Assembly (NCBI GenBank): GCA_910588405.1
Contig: CAJUPT010000015.1
Span: 1 to 57,064, forward strand
Source: an uncultured Lachnospiraceae bacterium
Lineage (GTDB): Bacteria; Bacillota; Clostridia; Lachnospirales; Lachnospiraceae
Direction of reading: 5' to 3'
Length of the DNA: 57,064 bases
A program made the translations under genes and the position numbers. The notes below the pieces were generated by a model, which worked only from the letters and a program-made list of their open reading frames with translations, searched no databases and was not told the origin of the DNA. This document shows, piece after piece, positions 16,685 to 25,525 of the stretch. How positions within the stretch are numbered: the first letter of the stretch is position 1; each line of letters opens with the position of its first letter.

Positions 16685-18398
16685 AGAGCGTTATGAGGAA
16701 TGGCTTGCAAATCCCTGTTTTGATCAGTCCATGAAGGAAGAATTGCTTGCCATACGGGGGGATGAAGCGCAGATACGGGACCGGTTTTATAAGGATCTGG
16801 AGTTTGGTACGGGAGGCTTAAGAGGCGTTATGGGCGCCGGCACAAACCGGATGAATTTTTATATGGTGCGCAAGGCCACCCAGGGCCTGGCCAATTATAT
16901 TTTATCCCGGAAGGAAGAGGAGAAGGGCGTGGCGATTGCCTTTGACTCCCGCCGTATGTCCCCGGAGTTTGCCAAGGAGGCGGCCCTTTGCCTGAATGCC
17001 AACGGAATCAAAACCTGGTGTTTTGAGACGCTTAGGCCCACGCCAGAGCTGTCCTTTGCAGTCAGGAAGCTGGGCTGCATTGCCGGGATCGTGATCACGG
17101 CCAGTCACAATCCGCCGGAGTATAACGGTTATAAGGTATACTGGGAGGACGGCGGACAGATTACGCCGCCGAAGGACGCGGGGATTATCCATGAGGTCAA
17201 TCTGATCACGGATTACGGCGCCGCAAAGACCATGACATTAGAGGAAGCGCAGGCGGCGGGACTTTATCGGACGATCGGAGCGGAGATTGATGACGCTTAT
17301 ATCGAGGAGCTGAAAAAGCTGGTGCTTCACCCCGATATCATCAAGGAAGAGGCAGGCAATCTGAAAATCGTATATACGCCCCTTCATGGCGCGGGTAATC
17401 TGCCGGTTCGCCGTATTCTTAAGGAACTGGGCTTTACACAGGTGTATGTGGTTCCGGAGCAGGAGCAGCCGGACGGAGAGTTTCCTACGGTCAGCTATCC
17501 GAATCCGGAGGACGCGAAAGCGTTTACCCTTGCTTTGAAGCTGGCGAAGGAAAAGGATGCCGATGTGGTGCTGGCTACTGACCCGGATTCCGACCGGCTG
17601 GGAATCTATGTGAAGGATGAAAAGACCGGCGACTATATCAGCTTTACCGGAAATATGTCCGGTATGCTGATTGCGGAGTACCGGTTAAGTCAGTTAAAGG
17701 CGGCCGGGCAGCTTCCCACAAATGGCGCTCTGGTGAAAACCATTGTGACCACCAATATGGCGAATGCCCTGGCGGCGGTTTACGGCGTGGAGCTGATCGA
17801 GGTGCTGACCGGCTTTAAATATATCGGGGAGCAGATCAAGTGGTTTGAGGAAAAGAAAGACCGTCAGTATGTGTTCGGTTTGGAGGAAAGCTACGGCTGT
17901 CTGATCGGAACTTATGCCAGAGATAAGGATGCGGTGTCGGCAGTGATGGCGCTGTGCGAGGCAGCCGCTTACTGTAAGCATCTGGGTATTACGCTGTGGG
18001 ATCAGATGCTTGCCATGTATCGGAAATATGGATTTTACCGGGAGGGGCTTTACACCATCACACTGAAAGGGATGGAGGGCGCCGCACAGATTCAGGCTGT
18101 TATGGACCGGCTGCGGACTGCTCCGCCGGAGGTCCTTGGCGGTATTCAGGTGCTGGCGGTCAGAGATTATCAGAAAGGAATCAGAACGGACCGGAATACA
18201 GGGGAGACGATGCCAGTGGGATTGCCTTCTTCAAATGTCCTGTATTTTGAGCTGGGCAATGATTCCTGGTGCTGTGCCCGTCCGTCGGGAACAGAACCGA
18301 AACTGAAATTTTATATCGGTGTCAGGGGAGACAGCCTTGATGAGGCCGACCTGCTGCTTGAGCGTATCACAGAGGATTTAGTCGCATTTGGCGGCTGA
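16671..18398 (+). CDS. pgcA: Phosphoglucomutase/phosphomannomutase family protein
   Basis: Alpha-D-phosphohexomutase, 575 residues, matching the Firmicutes PgcA type that interconverts glucose-6-phosphate and glucose-1-phosphate. The phosphoserine loop is TASHNP with the catalytic serine at residue 145, the metal-binding loop is DPDSDRLG, the sugar-binding loop is GLEESYGCL and the phosphate-binding loop is RPSGTEPKLKFY. The N-terminus has GTGGLRGVMGAGTNRMN, also typical. It starts inside the end of the flavoprotein gene, suggesting translational coupling. In this locus it can supply glucose-1-phosphate for the cytidylyltransferase. Confidence 0.93.
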   Translation: MKKSRERYEEWLANPCFDQSMKEELLAIRGDEAQIRDRFYKDLEFGTGGLRGVMGAGTNRMNFYMVRKATQGLANYILSRKEEEKGVAIAFDSRRMSPEFAKEAALCLNANGIKTWCFETLRPTPELSFAVRKLGCIAGIVITASHNPPEYNGYKVYWEDGGQITPPKDAGIIHEVNLITDYGAAKTMTLEEAQAAGLYRTIGAEIDDAYIEELKKLVLHPDIIKEEAGNLKIVYTPLHGAGNLPVRRILKELGFTQVYVVPEQEQPDGEFPTVSYPNPEDAKAFTLALKLAKEKDADVVLATDPDSDRLGIYVKDEKTGDYISFTGNMSGMLIAEYRLSQLKAAGQLPTNGALVKTIVTTNMANALAAVYGVELIEVLTGFKYIGEQIKWFEEKKDRQYVFGLEESYGCLIGTYARDKDAVSAVMALCEAAAYCKHLGITLWDQMLAMYRKYGFYREGLYTITLKGMEGAAQIQAVMDRLRTAPPEVLGGIQVLAVRDYQKGIRTDRNTGETMPVGLPSSNVLYFELGNDSWCCARPSGTEPKLKFYIGVRGDSLDEADLLLERITEDLVAFGG

Positions 18399-18539
18399 AA
18401 AAAGAAGGATTCTGGAAATCAGGACTCTTTTTCCATGGAAACTGGAATAAACTGACTTTTTCGGGCATATATTATAAATATGAATACGGTGGGAGGCTGC
18501 GGAAAGCGGGTTCTGACTGTTGGAAAAGGAGGTTGGTCT

Positions 18540-18746
18540 ATGAGTCACCGGATGGATCTTAGGTGGAACGACCAGATTATTTCTGTGGAAAAGCTCCATG
18601 AGCTGGCGTCGGATAAACGGCTGCGGGAAATTTATCTGCGCAGCACGGTGCTGGGGCAGGAGATCGGTTCTAGGGAAAAGGAACGGGAGTTCAGTCAGTG
18701 GAACCTTCTTTACAAAAGCGGAGAAGAGATACATGTGTACGTGTGA
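18540..18746 (+). CDS. Small uncharacterised protein coupled to a glycosyltransferase (family member 1)
   Basis: 68-residue protein that I cannot assign to a family. It has no membrane segment or signal peptide. The start at 18540 is chosen because AAGGAGG lies about 7 bases upstream; a longer in-frame start at 18480 lacks a site. Its core WNDQIISVEKLHELASDKRL, later LRSTV, and its ending HVYV are matched by a second gene at 26703-26927. The last codons (VYV, stop TGA) overlap by 14 bases with the ATG of the following glycosyltransferase, so the two proteins are probably made together. A role in assembling or regulating the glycosyltransferase is inference. Confidence 0.75.
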   Translation: MSHRMDLRWNDQIISVEKLHELASDKRLREIYLRSTVLGQEIGSREKEREFSQWNLLYKSGEEIHVYV

Positions 18747-20532
18747 GATCAGAAGCCATATTGAGGGTATGAAAAGCAGATATGCACAGACTGTGATCGT
18801 GGGCTGGGCCGTCTCCCTGAACAAAAGGGAGCTTCTGGTTCAAGTAACCCGCGGGAAACAGTCTGTGCAGGGACTTCAGGTGGAGTGGACAGAACGGCCG
18901 GATATTCTTTCGGCCTTTTTTGCGCGATGCGTTCAGGGGCAACAGGCGGAAACAAAGGGGCAGCAGGCAGCATTCGGGTTTCGCATCTCATTTCCGTCCT
19001 CGCCGGAGGAAACTTACCGGCTGACATTTTTGGTGAAGGGTGACAAAAGGCAGCGGCAGGTTTATGTGATTAGAGGAGAGCGGGCAGAGCTGACAGGACT
19101 GGAAGGGGTGAAAAACCGGCTGAAAAAAGGCGTAAAAAGGCTGTCAGGCCGGGGAGAAGACCGGCAGAATGGCCGGAACGGCGCAAATGGGGATTTGAGA
19201 AGCGGACAGGCCGGACAGGAACGGGCCGGGGAGTCGGACCCGCTGATCAGTGTTATTGTGCCGGTATATCGGCCGGAACCCGTACATTTTATGGAGATGA
19301 TCCGGTCGGTGATGGAGCAGACCTATGGGAAATGGCAGCTTTGCCTGGCGGATGGGTCGGAGGATGACGGAAGCTTGTATAGCGGCAGAGGTTTGGAGCG
19401 GCTGGTCAGAGAGGCTTCCCGAGGGGACGAACGGGTAGTGTACCGAAAGCTGGAACGGAATTTTGGCATCTCCGGGAACACGAACCAGGCGCTGGCGATG
19501 GCCAGGGGGCAGTGGATCGCCATGGTGGATCACGACGACCTTTTGGAGCCGGATGCCCTGGCGGAAGCGGTCAGACTGCTTAAGGATAAGCCGAAGGCCG
19601 GTTTTATCTATACGGACAGCGATCTGACCGATATGGATGGAATCAAGTTTTACAACACCCTATTAAAACCGGATTGGTCGCCGGAGACACTGTATTCCGC
19701 CAACTATATCACCCATTTTTCCATGATCCGGAAAGATATCATAGAGGCGGCGGACGGGTTTGATCCGCAGATGGATGGAGCGCAGGACTGGGATATTTTT
19801 TTTAAGGCGGCGGAGCGGGCGGAGGAGATCTGTCATATTCCGAAAGTGCTGTATCACTGGCGGGTGGCCAAAACCTCCACGGCAAGATCTGTTGAGACAA
19901 AGCCCTATGCCCTGGATGCCCAGCTTCGGGCGATTAATGCCCATTTCAGAAGAATGGGGTATGAGGCACAGGCATTTTTTCAGGACAGAGACCGCTATCT
20001 GATTCGGGTGAAATGGAGCCGGAATGTAAGGTGGCAGATGCTGCGGTTTGAAGAAAGCAGCGGCGTGGGACATGCGGAAAAAATGCCGGAAAAGATAGGG
20101 ACACAGACGATGCTGCAGATGGTATACATCATTGATTTCGGAACCGTGGAACCAGTTGTGGAGGAGGTCTGCCAGGAGCTGGCGCAGTGGGCTGTCTGTG
20201 ATGGCATCGGTTTGGTTTTTCCAAAATTGCTGGACAAGGATGGAAGGATTGTCTCTGCCGGAATGATGGCGGAGGAAGGCAATTCTACAGAGGATCATGT
20301 GGCGGTGCTTTATCAGGGCAGCGAGGACCATATGGCGGACCAGATGGGAAATACGGACTGGTATCGGAATGTGAAGGCGCAGTATCCATCCTTGTTTGCC
20401 GTATCCGCGGAAAACTGGGAGAAATTCGGCGCGATGGGCAGTGAAAGTTCGCTGACAGAATATGCCCGCAGGCTGTCTGAGGCTGGTCTGCGGCACCTGA
20501 TGAATCCATTTGCCCGGGCTGTTTTTAAATAA
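18733..20532 (+). CDS. GT2-family glycosyltransferase with N-terminal accessory domain
   Basis: 599-residue glycosyltransferase. Residues 1 to about 115 form a beta-rich domain with the segment IVGWAVSLNKRELLVQV that resembles the N-terminus of the next gene's product. A basic, glycine-rich linker follows. The GT2 domain begins at LISVIVPVYRPEP and continues with QLCLADGS, NFGISGNTNQAL, the metal-binding DHDDLLEPDAL and AQDWDIFFKAAE. The C-terminal 150 residues correspond to the second GT2 domain of the paralogues but have lost its motifs and look degenerate. ATG 18733 lies inside the end of the small upstream gene with GGAGAAGAG before it. Confidence 0.85.
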   Translation: MCTCEIRSHIEGMKSRYAQTVIVGWAVSLNKRELLVQVTRGKQSVQGLQVEWTERPDILSAFFARCVQGQQAETKGQQAAFGFRISFPSSPEETYRLTFLVKGDKRQRQVYVIRGERAELTGLEGVKNRLKKGVKRLSGRGEDRQNGRNGANGDLRSGQAGQERAGESDPLISVIVPVYRPEPVHFMEMIRSVMEQTYGKWQLCLADGSEDDGSLYSGRGLERLVREASRGDERVVYRKLERNFGISGNTNQALAMARGQWIAMVDHDDLLEPDALAEAVRLLKDKPKAGFIYTDSDLTDMDGIKFYNTLLKPDWSPETLYSANYITHFSMIRKDIIEAADGFDPQMDGAQDWDIFFKAAERAEEICHIPKVLYHWRVAKTSTARSVETKPYALDAQLRAINAHFRRMGYEAQAFFQDRDRYLIRVKWSRNVRWQMLRFEESSGVGHAEKMPEKIGTQTMLQMVYIIDFGTVEPVVEEVCQELAQWAVCDGIGLVFPKLLDKDGRIVSAGMMAEEGNSTEDHVAVLYQGSEDHMADQMGNTDWYRNVKAQYPSLFAVSAENWEKFGAMGSESSLTEYARRLSEAGLRHLMNPFARAVFK

Positions 20533-20611
20533 AAATTGAAATTAGTTGTCAAGGAAATGATGAAAAACAGTAATAGATGAAGTAGCATACTGTATCAGGA
20601 AAGCGGAAAAC

Positions 20612-22753
20612 ATGGGTATTTTAGAAAGAAAACAGCTTCGGCATTATATCGATAAGATGGAGATTTTCGGCCGGACCGTTCATATTACGGGCTGGGCATT
20701 GGCGCTGTCCGGCGATTCCGTAGAATACCAGGTGACGGAGCGGGACGGAACAAGGGTGGAGACAGCGGTCCGCACTTTGGACAGGCCGGATGCCAGCATC
20801 AGTGTGCTGGGTGATGACCGATGCCGGAACTGCGGCTTTGACTTGAAGTTTTCCTGTGAGATTGGGAAAGCGTATGTCCTCGTTATCACCGACGGACACA
20901 GCCGCGTCAAAATAGCGGTATACCCGGAAGAGCTTCTGCGGGAGCAGAGCCGCCGTTTTGTCAGCCTGAAAAAGATGGTGCGGATGACAAATTTCCAAAT
21001 GATAAAAAGCGATCTGCACTGTCTGGTGAAGGAGGGCCCTTCGGCGCTTCGGAAGCAGTGGGAGGACCGATATGAGACAGAGGAAAACAAATATGAGAAA
21101 TGGCTTTGCCGCCACCGTCTGACGGATATGCCCCATTTTGGAGAGGGGCCTCTGATCAGTATCGTGGTGCCCGTTTACAGGACACCGGAAAAATATCTGC
21201 GGGAGATGATTGCGTCGGTGCAGGCACAGAGCTATGAAAACTGGGAGCTGTGTCTGGCGGACGGCAGCGGCGGTTTTCGGGAGACGGAAGAGATTCTGCA
21301 AAGTCTGGGAGAACAGGACAAAAGAATCCGGTATCAGATTTTAGGAGAAAACAGAGGCATCGCCGGAAATACCAACGCGGCTCTTTCCATGGCGAAGGGA
21401 AAATGGGTGGGTCTGCTGGACCATGACGATGTGCTGGAGCCTTCTGCGCTGTATGAAGCGGCTCGCGCCATAAGCAATCACCAGGAGGCGGATGTGCTCT
21501 ATACGGATGAGGATAAGGTGTCGATGGATTTGCGGCTCCATTTCGAGCCCCATCTGAAACCGGATTTCAGCCCGGATCTGCTGCGATCTAACAATTATAT
21601 CTGCCATTTTTTTCTGGTCCGCCGAGAATTGGCCGAAAAGGTGGGGGGATTTTCTTCGGACTATGACGGTTCCCAGGACTACGATTTTATTCTGAAATGT
21701 ACGGAGCAGGCCAGAGAGATCCTGCATTTGCCGAGAATCCTGTATCACTGGCGGAGTCATCCGGCCTCCACGGCGGAGAACCCGGAGAGCAAGCTGTACT
21801 GCTTTGAGGCGGGAAAGAGGGCGCTGGAAGCCCATCTGAAACGGTCCGGCGTGGAGGGAACGGTAGCGCTGAACCGGGAGCATCCGGGCTACTACCATGT
21901 GACTTATCCGGTGAAGGGGGAGCCGCTGGTATCGATTCTGATTCCGAATAAAGATGAAAAGGAGACATTGGAGGCATGTATCCGTTCGATTCGTGAGAAA
22001 TCCACCTATCAGAATTATGAGATAATCGTATTGGAAAATAACAGCGAGACAGAGGAAATCCGCCGTTATTACAGACAGCTTGAGGACGACGGGGTACGCG
22101 TGGTACAATGGAAGGGGGAATTTAATTTTGCGGCCATCAACAATTTCGGCGTTTCCCATGCTAGGGGAGAGTATCTGCTCTTTTTAAATAATGACACCGA
22201 GGTGATTGCGCCTGACTGGATAGAAGGAATGCTGAGCAATTGCCAGCGGCCTGAGGTGGGGGCTGTGGGGGCCAAGCTGTATTATGCCGACGGCACGGTG
22301 CAGCATGCGGGTGTGGTGATGAAGCTGGCCGGCGTGTGCGGCCATGTGCTCTGCGGTCTGGAGGGCTACGATCCGGGAAGGGATGCCAGGGCGGTGGTGC
22401 AGCAGAATTACAGCGCGGTGACTGCCGCCTGTATGATGACGAAAAAAGAGGTGTTTGAGGCAGTTTCCGGTTTTTCCGAGGTGTTCCAGGTGGCTTACAA
22501 TGACGTGGACTTTTGTCTGAAGGTGAGGGCGCAGGGCCTTCTGGTGGTCTGGAACCCTAAAGTGGAGCTTACCCACTATGAGTCGAAATCCAGAGGGTAT
22601 GAGACGACGCCGGAAAAAGCGGAACGGTTTGAGCGGGAAAAAGCCCTTTTAATAGGGCGCTGGCCCATGTATATGGAACAGGGCGACCCCTATTATAACC
22701 CGAATTTGACGCTGACTGCGCCGGATTGTTCCATAAATTATGAAAGCGCATAA
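20612..22753 (+). CDS. Tandem-domain GT2 glycosyltransferase with N-terminal beta domain
   Basis: 713-residue protein with three parts. Residues 1-110 form a beta-sandwich-like domain (VHITGWALALSGDSVEYQV). The first GT2 domain starts near residue 178 with LISIVVPVYRTPEKYL and has LCLADGSG, ENRGIAGNTNAAL, LDHDDVLEPSAL, YTDEDK and GSQDYDFILKC. The second GT2 domain starts near residue 440 with LVSILIPNKDEKETL and has VLENNSE, LLFLNNDTEV, and NDVDFCLKVRAQG. Bifunctional GT2 proteins of this type usually build repeating surface polysaccharides, often rhamnose-containing. No membrane segment is visible. It is paralogous to both neighbours. Confidence 0.88.
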   Translation: MGILERKQLRHYIDKMEIFGRTVHITGWALALSGDSVEYQVTERDGTRVETAVRTLDRPDASISVLGDDRCRNCGFDLKFSCEIGKAYVLVITDGHSRVKIAVYPEELLREQSRRFVSLKKMVRMTNFQMIKSDLHCLVKEGPSALRKQWEDRYETEENKYEKWLCRHRLTDMPHFGEGPLISIVVPVYRTPEKYLREMIASVQAQSYENWELCLADGSGGFRETEEILQSLGEQDKRIRYQILGENRGIAGNTNAALSMAKGKWVGLLDHDDVLEPSALYEAARAISNHQEADVLYTDEDKVSMDLRLHFEPHLKPDFSPDLLRSNNYICHFFLVRRELAEKVGGFSSDYDGSQDYDFILKCTEQAREILHLPRILYHWRSHPASTAENPESKLYCFEAGKRALEAHLKRSGVEGTVALNREHPGYYHVTYPVKGEPLVSILIPNKDEKETLEACIRSIREKSTYQNYEIIVLENNSETEEIRRYYRQLEDDGVRVVQWKGEFNFAAINNFGVSHARGEYLLFLNNDTEVIAPDWIEGMLSNCQRPEVGAVGAKLYYADGTVQHAGVVMKLAGVCGHVLCGLEGYDPGRDARAVVQQNYSAVTAACMMTKKEVFEAVSGFSEVFQVAYNDVDFCLKVRAQGLLVVWNPKVELTHYESKSRGYETTPEKAERFEREKALLIGRWPMYMEQGDPYYNPNLTLTAPDCSINYESA

Positions 22754-22818
22754 ACCAAGACAAGGAAAACATGCGTTTAAAACGGCGGATTGACGGATGA
22801 GTCGGGAAAGAGGAATAT

Positions 22819-24651
22819 ATGGAGATACAAGAAGAGCGAAAGCCGAAAAGCCTGGTGGCAAAAACGATGGACTATTGCCGGAAGAATGGCTTAAAGAAAT
22901 GCCTGAAAAAGATCTATATGAAGTTTTTCCGGCTTGAGGAAGTCAGCTTTCAGCAGTGGAGAAAGGGCGCGCTGCCCACTGCAAGGGATCTGGAACGGCA
23001 GAGAAGGGCACAGTTTGCCGATGAGCCGTTGATCAGCGTGGCTGTGCCGCTGTACCGTACGTCGAAACGGTATGCTGAGGAAATGGTAAGATCGGTGCAG
23101 GGACAGACCTATGGAAAATGGCAGCTCTGTCTGGCGGACGGAAGCGGCAACAGGGAGCTGGAAGAAACCGCCCTTCGGCTTGCGGGGCAGGATGTGCGGA
23201 TCTGCTATGTGAATCTGGGAGAAAATCGGGGAATCGCCGGAAATACCAACGCAGCGCTTGAGATGGTGAAGGGAGATTATGTGGCTCTGCTGGATCACGA
23301 TGATCTGTTGTCGCCGGATGCGCTGTATGAAATTGTGAAATGTGTGAATCAGTGTCCGGATGCGGATGTGATTTATTCTGACGAGGATAAGGTGGACGAG
23401 CGGGGCAGAAAATATTACGAGCCTCATTTCAAGCCGGATTTTAATATTGATCTGCTGCGGACGATGAATTATATCTGCCACCTGTTTGTGGTAAAGACCA
23501 GTCTGCTCCGGACCGTCGGAGGGATGCGCGCAGCCTATGACGGCGCTCAGGATTATGATCTGATTTTCCGCTGTACGGAAGAAGCGGAGAAAATCTGCCA
23601 TATTCCGAAGCTTTTGTATCATTGGCGGTGCCATAAAAGCTCCACCTCCCGGAATCCGGAGAGCAAGACCTATGCTTTTGACGCAGGGCTGCGGGCGCTA
23701 GAGGAGCATTACAAAAGGCTGGGGATTCGGGCCGCCGTATCCCATGGGATTAAGCCAGGGATGTATCATACGGTTTATGAGCGGCCTTACGACCCGCTGG
23801 TGTCGGTGATTATCCCCAACAAAGATCATAGGGACGATCTGGAGCTGTGCATCGGCTCGCTGCTTCAAAAGTCTTCTTATCAAAATCTGGAATTGATCAT
23901 CGTGGAAAATAACAGCGAGGAGCCGGAGACCTTCGCTTATTATGAGCGGAAGAAGCAGGAGCTTAAAAATTTTCGGGTGGTGGAGTGGAAGGATGAGAGA
24001 GGCTTTAATTATCCTGCCATCAATAATTTCGGCGCTTCTTTCGCGAAGGGAGAGTACCTGCTGCTTTTGAATAATGATATCGAGATGGTGGACGGCGCCT
24101 GTGTGGAGGAGCTGCTGGGCCAGTGTATGCGGCCGGATGTGGGCATTGCGGGAGCGCGGCTTTACTATGGGGACGATACGATTCAGCATGCCGGCGTGAT
24201 TATCGGCCTGGGCGGCGTGGCCGGACATGCCTTTGTGGGACTGCCCCGCAGTGAGTGGGGGTACATGGCCAAGGCGGTGGCGGCCCAGGATCTCAGCGCC
24301 GTGACGGCAGCTTGTATGATGGTGAAAAAGGACGTATATCTGTCGGTGGGCGGTATGACGGAGGAGCTGGCTGTGGCCTTTAATGACGTAGACTTCTGTC
24401 TGAAGGTAAGGGAAAAAGGCTGGCTGGTGGTGTACGAGCCCTATGCCCAGGCTTATCACTATGAATCCAAATCCCGAGGACTGGAAAATACGCCGGAAAA
24501 ACTGGATCGTTTTCATGGGGAGATGCGGCTGTTCCGAGAGCGGTGGAGAGACGTTTTGGAGAAGGGCGATCCTTATTATAATGTGAACCTGACCCTTGAC
24601 CGGAACGATTTTACATTCCGGAATCCGTATTGGATGCCGGTGGAATTTTGA
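22819..24651 (+). CDS. Tandem-domain GT2 glycosyltransferase
   Basis: 610-residue paralogue of the preceding enzyme that keeps both GT2 domains but replaces the N-terminal beta domain with about 70 basic, helix-like residues. First domain: LISVAVPLYRTSKRYAEEMV, LCLADGSGN, ENRGIAGNTNAAL, LDHDDLLSPDAL, YSDEDK. Second domain: LVSVIIPNKDHRDDL, IVENNSE, LLLLNNDIEMV, QHAGVIIGLGG and FNDVDFCLKVREKG. AGAGGAATAT precedes the ATG. The close similarity to the upstream gene (shared AGNTNAAL, YHWR, NPESK, HYESKSRG) indicates tandem duplication followed by divergence in the N-terminus. Confidence 0.88.
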   Translation: MEIQEERKPKSLVAKTMDYCRKNGLKKCLKKIYMKFFRLEEVSFQQWRKGALPTARDLERQRRAQFADEPLISVAVPLYRTSKRYAEEMVRSVQGQTYGKWQLCLADGSGNRELEETALRLAGQDVRICYVNLGENRGIAGNTNAALEMVKGDYVALLDHDDLLSPDALYEIVKCVNQCPDADVIYSDEDKVDERGRKYYEPHFKPDFNIDLLRTMNYICHLFVVKTSLLRTVGGMRAAYDGAQDYDLIFRCTEEAEKICHIPKLLYHWRCHKSSTSRNPESKTYAFDAGLRALEEHYKRLGIRAAVSHGIKPGMYHTVYERPYDPLVSVIIPNKDHRDDLELCIGSLLQKSSYQNLELIIVENNSEEPETFAYYERKKQELKNFRVVEWKDERGFNYPAINNFGASFAKGEYLLLLNNDIEMVDGACVEELLGQCMRPDVGIAGARLYYGDDTIQHAGVIIGLGGVAGHAFVGLPRSEWGYMAKAVAAQDLSAVTAACMMVKKDVYLSVGGMTEELAVAFNDVDFCLKVREKGWLVVYEPYAQAYHYESKSRGLENTPEKLDRFHGEMRLFRERWRDVLEKGDPYYNVNLTLDRNDFTFRNPYWMPVEF

Positions 24652-24748
24652 GCGGGATGGTGTGGCACCTGACATGGCGGGAGACTTGCGCGGGTTCCGG
24701 GGCTTTGGGTGGGTTATATTATAACATGTACGAGAAAAGGAGAAATCT

Positions 24749-25477
24749 ATGGAAAAGGAATCGGAAAAGCCGTTTGCGCTGAATGCCTACCAGCTGAAAA
24801 TCATTGCGATTATCGCAATGCTGATCGATCATATTGCCTGGGCATTTGTCCCTCTGAATACGATACAGGGGCAGGCGCTTCATGTGATTGGCAGGCTGAC
24901 GGCGCCAATTATGTGCTATTTTCTGGCGGAAGGATTTTTTTACACCAGAGACCTGAAAAAGTATATTCTGCGTATGGGGTTGTTTGCCCTGATTTCTGCG
25001 GTGGCGTTCAGTTTTTTTGAAAGCGGCGGGTATCTGCGCTTTGCGGGGATGGGGATGATTTATACGCTGTTTTTGGGGCTTCTGGCGATTACGGTACGCC
25101 TGCGGACCAGTTGGCCTTGGGCGGTGAAAATCACCCTGGTGGTGCTGCTCTGTTTCTGCTCCGTGATCGGCGACTGGCCGGTGCTGGGCGTTTTATGGCC
25201 TTACTATTTTGCCGTGTACAGAGGAAATCCGAAGAAGCAGTTTCTGGCCTTTTCGATTGCCGGCGCCGTGGAAGTGACATATTTTATAAGAACAATGGCT
25301 GTGCTGCGGCCGGAGCTGTGGTGGCTTCAGCTATGTCAGGCAGGCATCTTTCTGGCGATCCCGCTGCTTTTATGTTATGACGGAACGCTGGGTGGGCACA
25401 GAGGGATGAAGTGGCTGTTCTACCTCTTTTATCCGGCCCACCTGTTTATTCTCGGAATATTGGAGAGAGTGTTATAA
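24749..25477 (+). CDS. TraX-family membrane protein
   Basis: 242-residue polytopic protein of the TraX family (PF05857), whose founding member acetylates F-pilin. Chromosomal Firmicutes copies are uncharacterised and are often seen as acyltransferase-like membrane proteins. The family features are the N-terminal LNAYQLKIIAIIAMLIDHIA, then IGRLTAPIMCYFLAEGFFYT, and late histidine in FYLFYPAHL. About seven hydrophobic segments are visible. AAGGAG lies 6 bases before the ATG. It closes the glycan locus, so a role in acylating the surface glycan is plausible but is inference from context. Confidence 0.85.
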   Translation: MEKESEKPFALNAYQLKIIAIIAMLIDHIAWAFVPLNTIQGQALHVIGRLTAPIMCYFLAEGFFYTRDLKKYILRMGLFALISAVAFSFFESGGYLRFAGMGMIYTLFLGLLAITVRLRTSWPWAVKITLVVLLCFCSVIGDWPVLGVLWPYYFAVYRGNPKKQFLAFSIAGAVEVTYFIRTMAVLRPELWWLQLCQAGIFLAIPLLLCYDGTLGGHRGMKWLFYLFYPAHLFILGILERVL

Positions 25478-25525
25478 CAGGGGGATCAGAAGGACTGTGG
25501 CGGAATTAAATTAGAGGAAAATATT

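Noticed and set aside
23698..24675. Long antisense frames inside the GT2 genes (also 19663-20496 and 21341-22159)
   Set aside because: Each is fully covered by a well-supported plus-strand glycosyltransferase; none has a ribosome binding site or domain of its own.
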